Part shown: one piece after another, positions 36,889-46,325 of the stretch | How positions within the stretch are numbered: position 1 is the first letter of the stretch | Layout of the letters: every line of letters begins with the position of its first letter | Assembly: GCF_014635885.1 (NCBI RefSeq) | Contig: NZ_BMDR01000003.1 | Span: 434,001 to 498,000, forward strand | DNA length: 64,000 nt | Origin: Acinetobacter vivianii | Lineage (GTDB): Bacteria > Pseudomonadota > Gammaproteobacteria > Pseudomonadales > Moraxellaceae | Direction: 5' to 3' | Made by a program: the position numbers and the translations under genes | Notes under the pieces: model-generated | The model's database searches: none | What the model was told of the DNA's origin: nothing | The model's input: only the letters and a program-made list of their open reading frames with translations

Positions 36889-38076
36889 CTATCGCGCACT
36901 GTTTTGCTGAATCAGTTGCTGTATCACGTTGTAGCTGGCTTTAATCCGTTCTTCATTCGGGAAATTGGTATTGGCCAACATCACGATGCCAATCTTTTGT
37001 TGCGGGATAAAAGCAGCATAAGCACCAAAACCATTGGTCGCACCAGTTTTATTAAAAAAGGTCGCTGCTGGAGCAATTTTTGGCTGCGCGATTGGTGTCA
37101 CCGCATGGCTTTCTAAAGCCATTTTGCTGGAGTTGCCCTGTAATAACGTTTCCAATTTCGTTGGATAAGCATATTGCTCCCAACCTAAACCCTGTGTCAT
37201 TGCGCCTACTTTAAAATAACCCACATGCGTATTTTCAATGCCTTTACGTAGTGGTTGTTTCAACTGTTGCGGATTGATTTGTGCATCCAGAAATTTCAGC
37301 ATGTCCGCGCTGCTACTTTTCACGCCATAGGCTTCAGCATCAAACATCCCAGGTGATACCCGCATGGCCTGATCCGCCTTATAACCCCAGGCATAATTCG
37401 GCATTTGCTGCTCAGGGACTTGAATAAAACTTTGTTTGAGACCTAACTGAGGAAAAAGTGTTTTTTCTAACAATTCGGTATAAGGCTTTTTCATGGCCAA
37501 GGCAGTGACATAGCCCATCAAGCCGATACTTGGGTTGGAATATTGACGGGCAGCACCGATGGTGGTCTTCGGCTGCCATGCCTGAAAATACTTGATCATC
37601 TCCTGTTGCTGAACCACCTCATCAGGGAACTGCAACGGAAAGCCGCCCGCAGTATAGGTGCCCAAATTCAATAGGGTGGCACGATTCACAGCACTGTTTT
37701 TAAGTTCAGGGAAATATTTGGCAGGATGGTCAGACAAGGAGAGTCGTCCTTGTGCCTGTGCATAGCCTGCTAAAGTTGCATTAAAGGTCTTACTCACCGA
37801 GCCAAGTTCAAATAAGGTATTGTTGCGAATCGGCTGTTGGCTCTGTTTTGAAGCCACTCCATAATTCACAAAATAATGTTGTCCATTTAAAGTGATCCCC
37901 ACCGCCATTCCTGGGATTTTGTATTGTTGTAAAAGCGGTTTAAATTGCTGGTCAACAATAGCTTTTACTTGCTGCTCGCTGAGCTGTTGTGCCCAAAGCG
38001 GTGCACTGCAAGACAGAAGTCCTGCAAGTACACATAATTTTTTCGCAGGTATAGAGAACCGTTTTGAATTTGGCAT
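36889..38076 (-). CDS. Class C beta-lactamase, ADC-like
   Basis: A 395-aa periplasmic serine beta-lactamase of the Acinetobacter-derived cephalosporinase type. The signal peptide ends near residue 29 (SAPLWA-QQ). The three class C motifs are intact: SVSK with the nucleophile Ser at about 93, YSN with Tyr at about 179, and KTG at about 343-345 followed by ATNGFG. It shares the ADC pattern (VDQQFKPLLQQYKIPGMAVG, LQFPDEV, AYGVKSS, GLGWEQYAYP) but is clearly divergent from the A. baumannii enzyme. The ATG at 38076 is used. No insertion sequence with an outward promoter lies upstream. The gene starts 25 bp after the sugar dehydrogenase stop and may be co-transcribed with it. Confidence 0.93.
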   Translation of the reverse strand: MPNSKRFSIPAKKLCVLAGLLSCSAPLWAQQLSEQQVKAIVDQQFKPLLQQYKIPGMAVGITLNGQHYFVNYGVASKQSQQPIRNNTLFELGSVSKTFNATLAGYAQAQGRLSLSDHPAKYFPELKNSAVNRATLLNLGTYTAGGFPLQFPDEVVQQQEMIKYFQAWQPKTTIGAARQYSNPSIGLMGYVTALAMKKPYTELLEKTLFPQLGLKQSFIQVPEQQMPNYAWGYKADQAMRVSPGMFDAEAYGVKSSSADMLKFLDAQINPQQLKQPLRKGIENTHVGYFKVGAMTQGLGWEQYAYPTKLETLLQGNSSKMALESHAVTPIAQPKIAPAATFFNKTGATNGFGAYAAFIPQQKIGIVMLANTNFPNEERIKASYNVIQQLIQQNSAR

Positions 38077-38101
38077 GGATGATTTCACTTTAAGTTAATA
38101 A

Positions 38102-39265
38102 TTAAGAAGCTGTTAGTTTGAGTAATTTGGCTTGCGCACCATCCTCAATGACCCAGATCGAACCATCTTGAGCCTGATGTAAACCACGAATCCGCTGTTT
38201 CATATCTAGTCGCTGAATCTCTTTCACAGGTTGCGATTTTAAGTCCACCACCACAATGGCTTTGGAAGATAAACCACCGATGAGCGCCTTATGTTGCCAT
38301 AAAGGGAACTGCTGACCTGAGTAAATGATCATGCTGGAAGGCGAAATTACAGGGGTCCAGTCGATTTCAGGCGCTTTAAACTCAGGACGGGTGCTGTGAT
38401 CTGGGATCGGTAAACCTGAATAATGATCACCATTGGAGACTTTCGGATAACCGTAGTTGGCACCTTTCAGGATCAGATTCAGCTCATCACCACCTTTAGG
38501 CCCCATCTCGACCACCCAGAGCTGCCCTTTCTCATCAAATGCCATACCGAGTGGATTACGATGACCCAGTGACCAGATTTCAGCAGTGACACCACTTTGC
38601 TGCTGAAATGGATTGCCATCCACAGGGATGCCATCATCATTCAAGCGCAACACTTTGCCTAGATTACTTTTTAAATCCTGAGCTGGATCAAACTTCTGGC
38701 GCTCTCCTGAACTCACCCATAACTTTCCATCTGAACCAAACAGCATCCGATGTCCGTAATGTCCCTGACCAGAGACCTTCGGCACTTGCTGCCAGATGGT
38801 TTTTAAATCGGTCAATTTGGGTTGCTCCGGATTGGATAAATCCAGCTTGGCACGTGAAATCACCGCGCCGTATCCACCTTGTCCTTTGCTGGCATAACTC
38901 AAATAGAGCCAATGGTTATGCTGAAAATCGGGATGTAAAACCACATCGCCAAGTCCGCCCTGTCCACCATAACTTACTGAAGGAACACCTGAAACATTCA
39001 GGCTGGTCTTGGTTTTAGGATCAAATAATTTTAATTGTCCTTTGCGTTCTGTAATCAACAAACGTTGATCAGGCAGACTGGTCACCGCCCAAGGCTCATC
39101 AAATGAAGCGACCGTCTCGGTACGATAGGTCTGCTTAGCCGTATTGGTTGAGTTTTGCTGCTCAGCATTTTGATCAGGGGTTTTAGAATTGGTATTGTTC
39201 GGACCACAGGCCAACAAAAATAAAAAACTGCTGCAAACCAAAGGTGTTATCAATAATTTCTTCAT
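38102..39265 (-). CDS. PQQ-dependent aldose sugar dehydrogenase (YliI/Asd-like), lipoprotein
   Basis: A 387-aa exported protein with lipobox LLACG (Cys about 20), then a polar linker and a six-bladed soluble-glucose-dehydrogenase-type propeller. Motifs include FDEPWAVTSLPDQRLLITERKG, GQGGLGDVVLHPDF, GHRMLFGSDGKLWVSSGER and IWSLGHRNPLGMAFD, which carry PQQ- and Ca-site residues in the E. coli Asd (YliI) family. It oxidises aldoses in the periplasm and passes electrons to the respiratory chain. The beta-lactamase gene follows 25 bp downstream on the same strand. PQQ synthesis genes are not in this window. Confidence 0.9.
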   Translation of the reverse strand: MKKLLITPLVCSSFLFLLACGPNNTNSKTPDQNAEQQNSTNTAKQTYRTETVASFDEPWAVTSLPDQRLLITERKGQLKLFDPKTKTSLNVSGVPSVSYGGQGGLGDVVLHPDFQHNHWLYLSYASKGQGGYGAVISRAKLDLSNPEQPKLTDLKTIWQQVPKVSGQGHYGHRMLFGSDGKLWVSSGERQKFDPAQDLKSNLGKVLRLNDDGIPVDGNPFQQQSGVTAEIWSLGHRNPLGMAFDEKGQLWVVEMGPKGGDELNLILKGANYGYPKVSNGDHYSGLPIPDHSTRPEFKAPEIDWTPVISPSSMIIYSGQQFPLWQHKALIGGLSSKAIVVVDLKSQPVKEIQRLDMKQRIRGLHQAQDGSIWVIEDGAQAKLLKLTAS

Positions 39266-39375
39266 TACTTATCTCCCTCTTTATAAGACTCATCTTACGG
39301 AGATACGCAAATCAAAATACTGTAAAAATGTTGTTTTATGCAAAGCATGTTTTAAACATTTGGTGAAATTTTCAG

Positions 39376-39828
39376 TTAGCGGACCCAGCGCACGATATAG
39401 TCTTCGATCTGCTCTTCATCAATCTCGCTTTCAGAGATGCAACGTCCTGCGGCAGATTTCTTGGCTCGAATCACGCTCTGACGAGAACCAGTATTTAAAT
39501 AATGCCATGAGGGTAAATTCTTGCCTTCACTCAAACGACGATAGGCACAGCTCGGCGGTAACCATGAGATTGTTGTGAGCTGCTCTAATGTGAGCTGGAT
39601 GCAATCTGGTACTTGCTGCTGACGGTTAGGATAATCTGAACAACGTGCTGTTTTACAGTCCAGTAATTTGCACGACACTTTGGTATAGGCAACTTCGGCA
39701 GTCTCCTCATCTTCCAGTTTTACTAGACAACACAAACCGCAGCCATCACACAATGCTTCCCACTCAGCCTCATTGAGCTGATCAAGCGAATATTGTTTCC
39801 AGAAGTTAGGACGCAGTTCGAGGGACAT
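39376..39828 (-). CDS. YcgN-like cysteine-cluster protein (UPF0260)
   Basis: A 150-aa protein matching the UPF0260/YcgN family. An N-terminal FWKQYSLDQLNEAEWEALCDGCGLCCL region is followed by VSCKLLDCKTARCSDYPNR and a C-terminal YRRLSEGKNLPSWHYL. Six or more conserved Cys in CxxCGxCC and related patterns suggest Fe-S or metal binding. The family is common in proteobacteria but its function is undefined. Length is normal and it appears monocistronic. Confidence 0.9.
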   Translation of the reverse strand: MSLELRPNFWKQYSLDQLNEAEWEALCDGCGLCCLVKLEDEETAEVAYTKVSCKLLDCKTARCSDYPNRQQQVPDCIQLTLEQLTTISWLPPSCAYRRLSEGKNLPSWHYLNTGSRQSVIRAKKSAAGRCISESEIDEEQIEDYIVRWVR

Positions 39829-40013
39829 ACCAGTTGTTTCTATTTCAAACGAGTGTTTGATTATAGCATTGCTGTCCTAGGTCTTGCTTTTCAATCTCAT
39901 TTCTAGCTTAACATTTCTTTAAGTATTAAACATTTGAACCACAGAAACACCACATTTTGTTCAAAAAACCCACGCTATATTAGATTCATAACGAAAAATT
40001 AGGAGGACACGAC

Positions 40014-40172
40014 ATGTTCCGTTGGGCCATTATTTTTGCTGTAATCGCACTCATTGCCAGTTTATTAGGTTTTGGTGGGGTTGCTGGTTTATCCAAAGAT
40101 TTCGCTGTGATCTTACTGGTTGTCGCCGTGATCTTAGCCATCGTTGGTTTCATATCCAGAGGTAAAGTCTAA
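40014..40172 (+). CDS. DUF1328 (YtjA-like) small membrane protein
   Basis: A 52-aa protein with an excellent AGGAGG ribosome-binding site (40001-40006) seven bases before the ATG. It has two hydrophobic helices (about 3-25 and 29-47) around [13 protein letters not shown] and ends FISRGKV, the DUF1328/UPF0391 pattern. Its expression is often stress-linked in other bacteria, but its role is unknown. A perfect terminator follows at 40192-40223, so this is a stand-alone gene. Confidence 0.88.
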   Translation: MFRWAIIFAVIALIASLLGFGGVAGLSKDFAVILLVVAVILAIVGFISRGKV

Positions 40173-40191
40173 GGATTTAACCCGACTTAAT

Positions 40192-40223
40192 AAAAAAGAA
40201 GAATCTCCGTATTCTTCTTTTTT
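40192..40223 (+). terminator. Terminator of the DUF1328 gene
   Basis: A perfect 13-bp inverted repeat (40192-40204 with 40211-40223) around a 6-base loop ends in seven T. Confidence 0.9.
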
Positions 40224-40333
40224 TATGCCTGTGTAAGACCAAGACGCTAGCATTTGTTGTTTGACGATATCTTCAATTTTCTTTTTTTATGCTTTAATCA
40301 ATGCATTCTAAAAATACAGATCAGGATTATAGA

Positions 40334-41071
40334 ATGAGCTTTACAGTCAATACTCGTGAAATTGAATACACTGCACCAGATGGTCAACGCCTGATTGGTT
40401 ATTTCGCAACGCCCGTCACTGATCAACCCGTTGCTGGGGTGATTGTTGCACCTGAATGGTGGGGTCGTAATGAATATACCGAACAACGCGCGCGTGAGCT
40501 AGCCGAACATGGTTTTGCCGCACTAGCAATTGATATGTATGGCGATAAAAAAGTTACAACGGCTGTACCTCAAGCTTCAACATGGATGAATCATACCTTT
40601 GAACAGCCAGAGACCATTGTTGATCGTGCTCAGGCAGGTCTCTCAACCTTGGCTGCTCAACCAGAAGTCAATGCTGAAAAACTGGCGGCAATTGGTTTCT
40701 GTTATGGCGGAAAAGTAGTGCTGGATTTAGCGCGCTCAGGCGCACAGATCGAAGCAGTTGCAACCTTCCATGCGGTTTTAAGTCCAAAAGCACCGGCTGA
40801 AAAAGGCAAGATAAAGGCTGAGATTTTAGTTCTGCATGGCGAGCTAGATAGCATGGTAACTTTGGATGATGTTGCGAGCTTCCGTCAGGAAATGCATGAT
40901 GCTGAAGTCGACCACGACGTGATTATTTTTGAAGATGCCAAGCATGGTTTTAGTAACCCGCTTGCTGATGAACGTGCCAAAGCCAACAATGTTGATTTAG
41001 GTTATAACGCAGAAGCAGAGCGCCAAGGGCTTGAAGCAATGTATGAGCTGTTAGATAAACATTTGAAGTAA
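40334..41071 (+). CDS. Dienelactone hydrolase family protein
   Basis: A 245-aa alpha/beta hydrolase. The ATG at 40334 has AGGA at seven bases; the in-frame ATG at 40301 has no such site. The Cys-His-Asp triad of dienelactone hydrolases is visible: Cys 123 in GFCYGGK, Asp about 178 in LHGELDSMV and His about 210 in DAKHGFSNP. VAPEWWGRNEYTEQRARELAEHG near 38-60 is also typical. Classical members open dienelactone in chloroaromatic degradation. With no aromatic-pathway neighbours, a general esterase role is equally possible. Confidence 0.9.
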   Translation: MSFTVNTREIEYTAPDGQRLIGYFATPVTDQPVAGVIVAPEWWGRNEYTEQRARELAEHGFAALAIDMYGDKKVTTAVPQASTWMNHTFEQPETIVDRAQAGLSTLAAQPEVNAEKLAAIGFCYGGKVVLDLARSGAQIEAVATFHAVLSPKAPAEKGKIKAEILVLHGELDSMVTLDDVASFRQEMHDAEVDHDVIIFEDAKHGFSNPLADERAKANNVDLGYNAEAERQGLEAMYELLDKHLK

Positions 41072-41137
41072 TCGGTAAATGATTTTTCAAAACCTAAATC
41101 CCTGTCAATATCATCCTGATATTTAAGCTTGTGCAAA

Positions 41138-41155
41138 GGCGGCATCCATGCCGCC
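41138..41155. repeat. Second copy of the GGCGGCAT palindrome
   Basis: GGCGGCAT-CC-ATGCCGCC is the same palindrome as at 6423-6440, differing only in the orientation of the two central bases. It lies in the gap before mutY. The other two hairpins of the first cluster are absent here. Confidence 0.65.
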
Positions 41156-41299
41156 TACCCAAAAACAAATAACGACTAAAATTTAATAAAAGTTTGAAAT
41201 GCTTTGCTATCTATACACTGTTTATGTTTCAACAGAATTTTAACGCCTAAAAAACCTATTTCCGCTATACTACAGCCCTGCTTTTTATTGACCTGATTC

Positions 41300-42337
41300 A
41301 TGTCTGATTTCTCATTTTCTGATGCACTACTTCGCTGGTACGACCAACACGGTCGCCACGACTTACCTTGGCAAATCGCCGATGATCCTTACAAGGTATG
41401 GGTCTCAGAAATCATGCTGCAACAGACCCAAGTCAAAACCGTACTGCAATATTTCGATCGTTTTATCGAACGCTTTCCAACCGTGGAAAGTCTGGGACAA
41501 GCCAGTTGGGACGATGTCGCCCCCTATTGGGCAGGACTTGGTTACTACGCCCGTGCCCGTAACCTGCATAAAGCTGCGGGAATCGTCAGCCAGAAAGGTA
41601 AATTCCCAGAAACACTAGAAGAGTGGATAGAACTCCCTGGCATTGGCCGTTCAACTGCAGGGGCGCTAATGTCATTGGGCTTACGCCAATACGGCGTGAT
41701 TATGGACGGCAACGTAAAACGCGTTTTGGCCCGTTTTCTTGCCATCGAAGATGACCTATCCAAACCACAGCACGAACGGGCGCTCTGGCAAATCGCAGAA
41801 GAGCTTTGTCCGCACCAACGCAACCATGATTACACACAGGCAATTATGGATTTAGGCGCGACGGTGTGTACCCCGAAAAAACCCCTGTGTTTATATTGTC
41901 CAATGCAACAGCATTGTCAGGCCTACCAGCAAGGTGTGGAACAGCAACTTCCTTTTAAAAAAGCCAAAAAACCCGTTCCAGTCAAAACAGCCAATGTGTT
42001 ACTGATCCAATCTGGTGATGAATGGCTGTGGCAACAACGTGAAGCCCACGGGCTGTGGGGCGGATTGTACTGCCTCCCTATCATTGAGCAAGCAACCGAA
42101 TTACAACAGATTGAACAGCACTTTAAACTGCAAGCTCAAGTATCATCTTTGCAGATTAGCCATAGCTTCACTCACTTTACATGGTTACTGAATGAACAGC
42201 CGTTCCACGTGGAACATGATCAAAAAGAACAGCTCAGTATTGAACTCAATGGCGTATGGCTGAGTCCAGAAACAGCAATTGCCAAAGGTATTCCCACGGC
42301 TATGAAAAAACTGATTACAGCAAAGAAAAAAGCTTAA
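41300..42337 (+). CDS. mutY: Adenine DNA glycosylase
   Basis: A 345-aa repair enzyme that removes A mispaired with 8-oxoguanine. The catalytic Glu is at residue 37 (WVSEIMLQQTQV). The helix-hairpin-helix ELPGIGRSTAGAL (about 112-124) and the Asp in VIMDGNVKRVL follow. The Fe-S cluster Cys are in CTPKKPLCLYCPMQQHC (about 193-209). The C-terminal Nudix-like 8-oxoG-recognition domain includes GLWGGLYCLP and the H-x-FTHF motif. Full length for the family. Confidence 0.97.
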   Translation: MSDFSFSDALLRWYDQHGRHDLPWQIADDPYKVWVSEIMLQQTQVKTVLQYFDRFIERFPTVESLGQASWDDVAPYWAGLGYYARARNLHKAAGIVSQKGKFPETLEEWIELPGIGRSTAGALMSLGLRQYGVIMDGNVKRVLARFLAIEDDLSKPQHERALWQIAEELCPHQRNHDYTQAIMDLGATVCTPKKPLCLYCPMQQHCQAYQQGVEQQLPFKKAKKPVPVKTANVLLIQSGDEWLWQQREAHGLWGGLYCLPIIEQATELQQIEQHFKLQAQVSSLQISHSFTHFTWLLNEQPFHVEHDQKEQLSIELNGVWLSPETAIAKGIPTAMKKLITAKKKA

Positions 42338-42376
42338 GTGACCTCAATGCTGTAGATCAAAATATAAGGAGTTTTT

Positions 42377-42913
42377 GTGCGTCATCCAATTTCTTATACG
42401 CTGCTTGGTGTGTTCATTATTTTACTTTCAGCTTGTGCCACAGCGCCGAAAAAACCAGCACCTTTGCCAAATGCACAGGTTAATAAGCTGAAAAGCATGC
42501 GCTTGGATAGCCGCTTGCCAGTTCCAGTAAAAGGCGTCAGCCGCAATGAATTACGAGATACTTGGGGCGCTGCCCGCAGTCAGGGACGTAGCCATGAAGG
42601 TATTGATATCATGGCAGAGCGCGGTACGAAAGTGTATAGTGCGACCGAGGGCTTAGTTGCTGATTTACGTAATAATAATTTAGGTGGAAAGGTGATCTGG
42701 ATCATTGGTCCAGCAGGTTCGTGGCATTATTACGCCCATCTTAACGGACATAAGCGTGGTCTCAATGTCGGGGACTATGTTCGCAAAGGCGACCTGATCG
42801 GTTATGTGGGCAATACGGGCAATGCGCGTTATACCTCTCCACATTTACATTACGGAATTTATTTAAATGGCAAAGGGCGTGGTGCAGTCAATCCATACCC
42901 ATATTTACGTTAG
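42377..42913 (+). CDS. LytM/M23 peptidase-domain lipoprotein
   Basis: A 178-aa protein starting at GTG 42377 with AAGGAG six bases before it. The lipobox LLSAC (Cys about 20) predicts lipid anchoring. A compact M23 domain follows, with HEGIDIMAERGTKV (zinc His and Asp, about 74-87) and SPHLHYGIYLNG (HxH, about 155-166). The metal ligands seem complete, unlike the inactive EnvC/NlpD LytM domains, so it may be an active peptidoglycan endopeptidase. It is much shorter than NlpD and lacks a LysM domain. It lies 39 bp after mutY. Confidence 0.88.
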   Translation: MRHPISYTLLGVFIILLSACATAPKKPAPLPNAQVNKLKSMRLDSRLPVPVKGVSRNELRDTWGAARSQGRSHEGIDIMAERGTKVYSATEGLVADLRNNNLGGKVIWIIGPAGSWHYYAHLNGHKRGLNVGDYVRKGDLIGYVGNTGNARYTSPHLHYGIYLNGKGRGAVNPYPYLR

Positions 42914-42922
42914 GAATCTACA

Positions 42923-43168
42923 ATGTCTGAAGCATTGATTGAACGGCTGGTAGTATTTGCAGAGTCGGGTAACCAGCAAAAAATCATCCTGAATGGCACT
43001 TGCTATCAAGGCTGGATCATGGAAATTACTGAAGATGCCTTGCTCATCAGTACGGGTTTTGCCGATAAATCGGGGAAAGACTTTTGGCTTAAATTTGCTG
43101 ATTTAAACAACGCAGAACTGTATTATTGGGATACTCGCCCAAATGAATGGGTGGCATTCAAAATTTAA
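42923..43168 (+). CDS. Conserved-looking 81-aa protein, unknown function
   Basis: An 81-aa soluble, mildly acidic protein that starts 9 bp after the LytM gene with TAGGA upstream. It has regular alternation suited to a small beta-barrel (KIILNGTCYQGWIMEITEDALLISTGF...), reminiscent of SH3- or Sm-like folds, but no motif I can name. Position between the LytM lipoprotein gene and tag on the same strand suggests co-transcription. Confidence 0.7.
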   Translation: MSEALIERLVVFAESGNQQKIILNGTCYQGWIMEITEDALLISTGFADKSGKDFWLKFADLNNAELYYWDTRPNEWVAFKI

Positions 43169-43203
43169 TTATCATGTACATATAACAATAAGGAGCATCA
43201 AAT

Positions 43204-43758
43204 ATGTCAACTCAACGCTGTGGCTGGTGCTCCGATGATCCGCTCTATATGGCCTACCATGATCAGGAGTGGGGCAAGCCACAACATGATGAAGCACATT
43301 TATTTGAAATGCTCTGTCTTGAAGGTCAACAAGCAGGACTTTCTTGGATCACAGTTCTGAAAAAACGTGAACACTACCGCACTCATTTCTTCGACCATCC
43401 CATCACAAAAATTGCTGCACTGACAGATGATGAACTGGAACTCAAGCTCAGTGATGCAGGTTTAATCCGTCACATTGGCAAACTGAAAGCAATTCGAGAC
43501 AATGCGCTGGCTTGGCTCAAACTCAAAGATGAAGTCTCAGATGTACCTGCCTGGCTATGGAGTTTTGTGGATCATCAAACCGAAAATAATGATGTAGTGA
43601 ATTATCGCGAAGCCCCTGCCCAAACAGAAATAAGCAAAAAATTATCTAAAACACTCAAAAAGCGTGGTTTTAAGTTTGTCGGCCCGACCACCTGTTATGC
43701 TTTTATGCAAGCCGTTGGCATGGTCAATGACCACGAAAATCATTGTCATTTTAAATAA
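43204..43758 (+). CDS. tag: DNA-3-methyladenine glycosylase I
   Basis: A 184-aa base-excision enzyme that removes 3-methyladenine. The family start RCGWCSDDPLYMAYHDQEWGKP carries the zinc ligands Cys and His. EMLCLEGQQAGLSWITVLKKRE at about 38-59 forms the base pocket, and the C-terminal FVGPTTCYAFMQAVGMVNDHENHC holds the remaining zinc ligands. AAGGAG precedes the ATG. Confidence 0.97.
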   Translation: MSTQRCGWCSDDPLYMAYHDQEWGKPQHDEAHLFEMLCLEGQQAGLSWITVLKKREHYRTHFFDHPITKIAALTDDELELKLSDAGLIRHIGKLKAIRDNALAWLKLKDEVSDVPAWLWSFVDHQTENNDVVNYREAPAQTEISKKLSKTLKKRGFKFVGPTTCYAFMQAVGMVNDHENHCHFK

Positions 43759-43797
43759 TCAAAAATTATCGCTTTTCCTTCAACAGGAGTTCCTTGA

Positions 43798-44823
43798 ATG
43801 AGCAATAACCAGATTCGTGCTTATGCAGCAATGCAGGCTGGTGAACAGTTAGTTCCTTATCAATTTGATGCGGGCGAGTTACAGGCGCATCAGGTTGAAG
43901 TCAAAGTCGAATATTGTGGCCTGTGCCATTCCGATCTATCTGTCATTAATAATGACTGGCATTCATCCGTCTACCCTGCGGTCGCTGGACATGAAATTAT
44001 TGGTACCATCGTTGCGCTTGGTTCTGAAGCGAAAGGACTTCAGATCGGTCAACGTGTTGGTATCGGCTGGACGGCTGAAACCTGTCAGGCCTGTGATCCA
44101 TGTATTGGCGGTAATCAGGTGCTCTGTACGGGTGAAAAGATTTCAACCATTGTCGGGCATGCAGGTGGTTTTGCCGATAAGGTCCGTGCAGGCTGGCAAT
44201 GGGTCATTCCGCTGCCAGAAGCGTTAAATCCAGAAAGTGCAGGTCCGCTACTGTGTGGAGGTATTACTGTATTTGATCCTTTGCTGAAACATAAAATTCA
44301 GGCGACCCACCATGTCGGGGTGATTGGAATTGGTGGTCTCGGCCATATGGCGATTAAATTGCTCAAGGCATGGGGTTGCGAAGTGACCGCATTTAGCTCT
44401 AGCCCAGACAAGACCGATGAATTGAAAGCCATGGGTGCAGATCATGTGGTGAATAGTCGTGATGCACAAGCCATCAAGGCACAACGCGGCAAATTTGATT
44501 TGTTGCTCAGTACGGTGAATGTGACGCTGAATTGGCAAGCCTACCTCAGCACGCTTGCAGCGAATGGCAGTCTACATTTCTTAGGCGTGACTTTAGAACC
44601 AATTCCAGTATCAGTTGGAACACTCATGAATGGGGCTAAATCAGTCACTTCCTCTCCAACAGGTTCTCCTTTGGCACTGCGCCAGCTTTTACAATTTGCA
44701 GCGCGTAAAAATATTGCCCCACAGATTGAGCTATACCCAATGTCTCAACTCAATGAGGCAATTGAACGACTGCATTCAGGCCAAGCGCGCTATCGTATCG
44801 TTCTAAAAGCAGACTTCGATTAA
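43798..44823 (+). CDS. ahr: Zinc-dependent aldehyde reductase, Ahr (YjgB)-like
   Basis: A 341-aa medium-chain dehydrogenase. The catalytic zinc site is in CGLCHSDL (about 39-46) and GHEIIG (about 63-68), and the structural zinc Cys are in [16 protein letters not shown] (about 98-113). [17 protein letters not shown] (about 179-195) binds the nicotinamide cofactor. The central stretch [21 protein letters not shown] and the C-terminus [12 protein letters not shown] are very like E. coli Ahr, an NADPH-dependent aldehyde reductase with broad substrate use. CAGGAG precedes the ATG. Its stop overlaps the stop of the convergent MocR gene by 4 bp. Confidence 0.92.
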   Translation: MSNNQIRAYAAMQAGEQLVPYQFDAGELQAHQVEVKVEYCGLCHSDLSVINNDWHSSVYPAVAGHEIIGTIVALGSEAKGLQIGQRVGIGWTAETCQACDPCIGGNQVLCTGEKISTIVGHAGGFADKVRAGWQWVIPLPEALNPESAGPLLCGGITVFDPLLKHKIQATHHVGVIGIGGLGHMAIKLLKAWGCEVTAFSSSPDKTDELKAMGADHVVNSRDAQAIKAQRGKFDLLLSTVNVTLNWQAYLSTLAANGSLHFLGVTLEPIPVSVGTLMNGAKSVTSSPTGSPLALRQLLQFAARKNIAPQIELYPMSQLNEAIERLHSGQARYRIVLKADFD

Positions 44824-46235
44824 TTCAAACTTTTTCGCGTCCAGTCCGCCAATTGCTGTATGGCTTGGCGGATTTCTACAGTTAAGGCATGTCCCGCATT
44901 TAAGCGTAGAAAATGCTGATAGCGTCGGTCTTCTCCAAAAACTTCCCCCGGCACGATATTAATGCCCTGCTCTTGCGCCAGATAATAAAGCTCCAAACCT
45001 GTAATACTCGCTGGAAGTTGCAGCCATAAAGCATAACCACCCTGTGACTGACTCAAGGCTATCGGAATCCCCTGAAACACCTCTAAGATAAAAGCCCGAT
45101 ACTGCTCCACCTGCTGCATAAGCTGAGGTCTTAAATGATCGAGATGCTCCCGATAACCACGACTATAAATAAAATCAGCCAGACCCAACTGTAAAGGCGT
45201 ATTCACCCCCACATTATTTGCCAATAATTTCGGTCTTAAATATTGTAATTGCTGTCCCAAACAGAACCAGCCAACACGATAAGCGGCCGATAAAGATTTA
45301 GACACCGATCCACACCAGATCACATAGCCCTCCTGATCCCAATAGCGTATCGGCAAAGGTCGCTCCTTCTGGAAACTGCATTCTCCATAAATATCATCTT
45401 CCAGAATAAAACACTCATACTGCTGAGCCAGCTTGGCGATGTGCTGCTTTTCTTCATTCGTCAGGCAATAGCCCAAAGGATTTTGAAAATTGGCGGTCAT
45501 CAAACACAGCTTGGCACTGCCCTGTTTCATAAAGAATTCCAAACGCTCCAGATCAATGCCACGATGGTCGGCTGGAATTTCGATAATCTTACGTTTCAGG
45601 CTGGCCAACATTTGCAACTGACCATTAAAGGTGGGTGTTGGAATCAGAATGCTATCGCCTTGTTTGGTGATCTGCTGAATCAACAGCGACAATGCAGGCA
45701 TACACCCATTGCTGATAAAAATATCGTCCGTCGCAACATAGATACCATCTTCGCGCCAATGATCCGACAAGGCCTGTCGCAACTGGTGGTGTCCCTGTTT
45801 ATTACAATATAGAAAATCTTCTGGCTGACAGTGTTTCAGCGCACGTTGCAAGGAACGGCGTAAGCCATCCACGGGAATCAAATGTGGGGATAATTGAATC
45901 GCGCCCAAAGGCGTTAAATGGTTCTGGATCGAAGCGGTTTGAATCTGATTTTGCAGGTCTAAATTTGAAACTTGCCGAATCATCGATTCAAAACGTGGGC
46001 TATCAGGTACAGGACTTTGATATTGCCTTGAACTGACGAAATAACCCGATTTGGCTTTGACATAAATCAGCCCTTTGGCTTCCAGTAATTCATAGCATTG
46101 CTGTGCCGTACTCAGGCTAACACTTTGCAGACGAGCAAATTCCCTTAAAGAACTGAGCTTCTGCTGAGGTTGTAATTCATGTTGATAAATTTTATGTGCC
46201 AGCTGTTCTGCTAAACGTTGATATTGGAAAGTCAT
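44820..46235 (-). CDS. MocR-type GntR/aminotransferase regulator
   Basis: A 471-aa chimera: a GntR winged helix-turn-helix (about 1-70; [32 protein letters not shown]) fused to a class I aminotransferase-like domain (about 100-465). The PLP Lys is probably in [17 protein letters not shown], and DDIYGE is also conserved. MocR proteins bind PLP and usually control a nearby vitamin B6, GABA, taurine or transporter gene. It is divergent from the small lipoprotein gene at 46326 and convergent with ahr. The target is unknown. Confidence 0.92.
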   Translation of the reverse strand: MTFQYQRLAEQLAHKIYQHELQPQQKLSSLREFARLQSVSLSTAQQCYELLEAKGLIYVKAKSGYFVSSRQYQSPVPDSPRFESMIRQVSNLDLQNQIQTASIQNHLTPLGAIQLSPHLIPVDGLRRSLQRALKHCQPEDFLYCNKQGHHQLRQALSDHWREDGIYVATDDIFISNGCMPALSLLIQQITKQGDSILIPTPTFNGQLQMLASLKRKIIEIPADHRGIDLERLEFFMKQGSAKLCLMTANFQNPLGYCLTNEEKQHIAKLAQQYECFILEDDIYGECSFQKERPLPIRYWDQEGYVIWCGSVSKSLSAAYRVGWFCLGQQLQYLRPKLLANNVGVNTPLQLGLADFIYSRGYREHLDHLRPQLMQQVEQYRAFILEVFQGIPIALSQSQGGYALWLQLPASITGLELYYLAQEQGINIVPGEVFGEDRRYQHFLRLNAGHALTVEIRQAIQQLADWTRKSLN

Positions 46236-46325
46236 CTCTGTACTGCTTTTTTATAAATTTCTGTATCTGTATTGGTTTATACAACACCGTTAAGCTATAA
46301 AAATCAACAGCCAAAGGATAACATC

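Noticed and set aside
38077..38101. Insertion sequence promoter driving the ADC-like beta-lactamase gene
   Set aside because: The short gap before the gene holds no insertion-sequence end, and the flanking gene upstream is intact.
38608..39018. 136-codon plus-strand frame
   Set aside because: It is antisense to the PQQ dehydrogenase gene, with no ribosome-binding site and an unnatural composition.
39934..39964. TTGAAC/GTTCAA dyad upstream of the DUF1328 gene as an operator
   Set aside because: Six-base arms in AT-rich DNA with a wide spacer are expected by chance, and nothing else supports a site.
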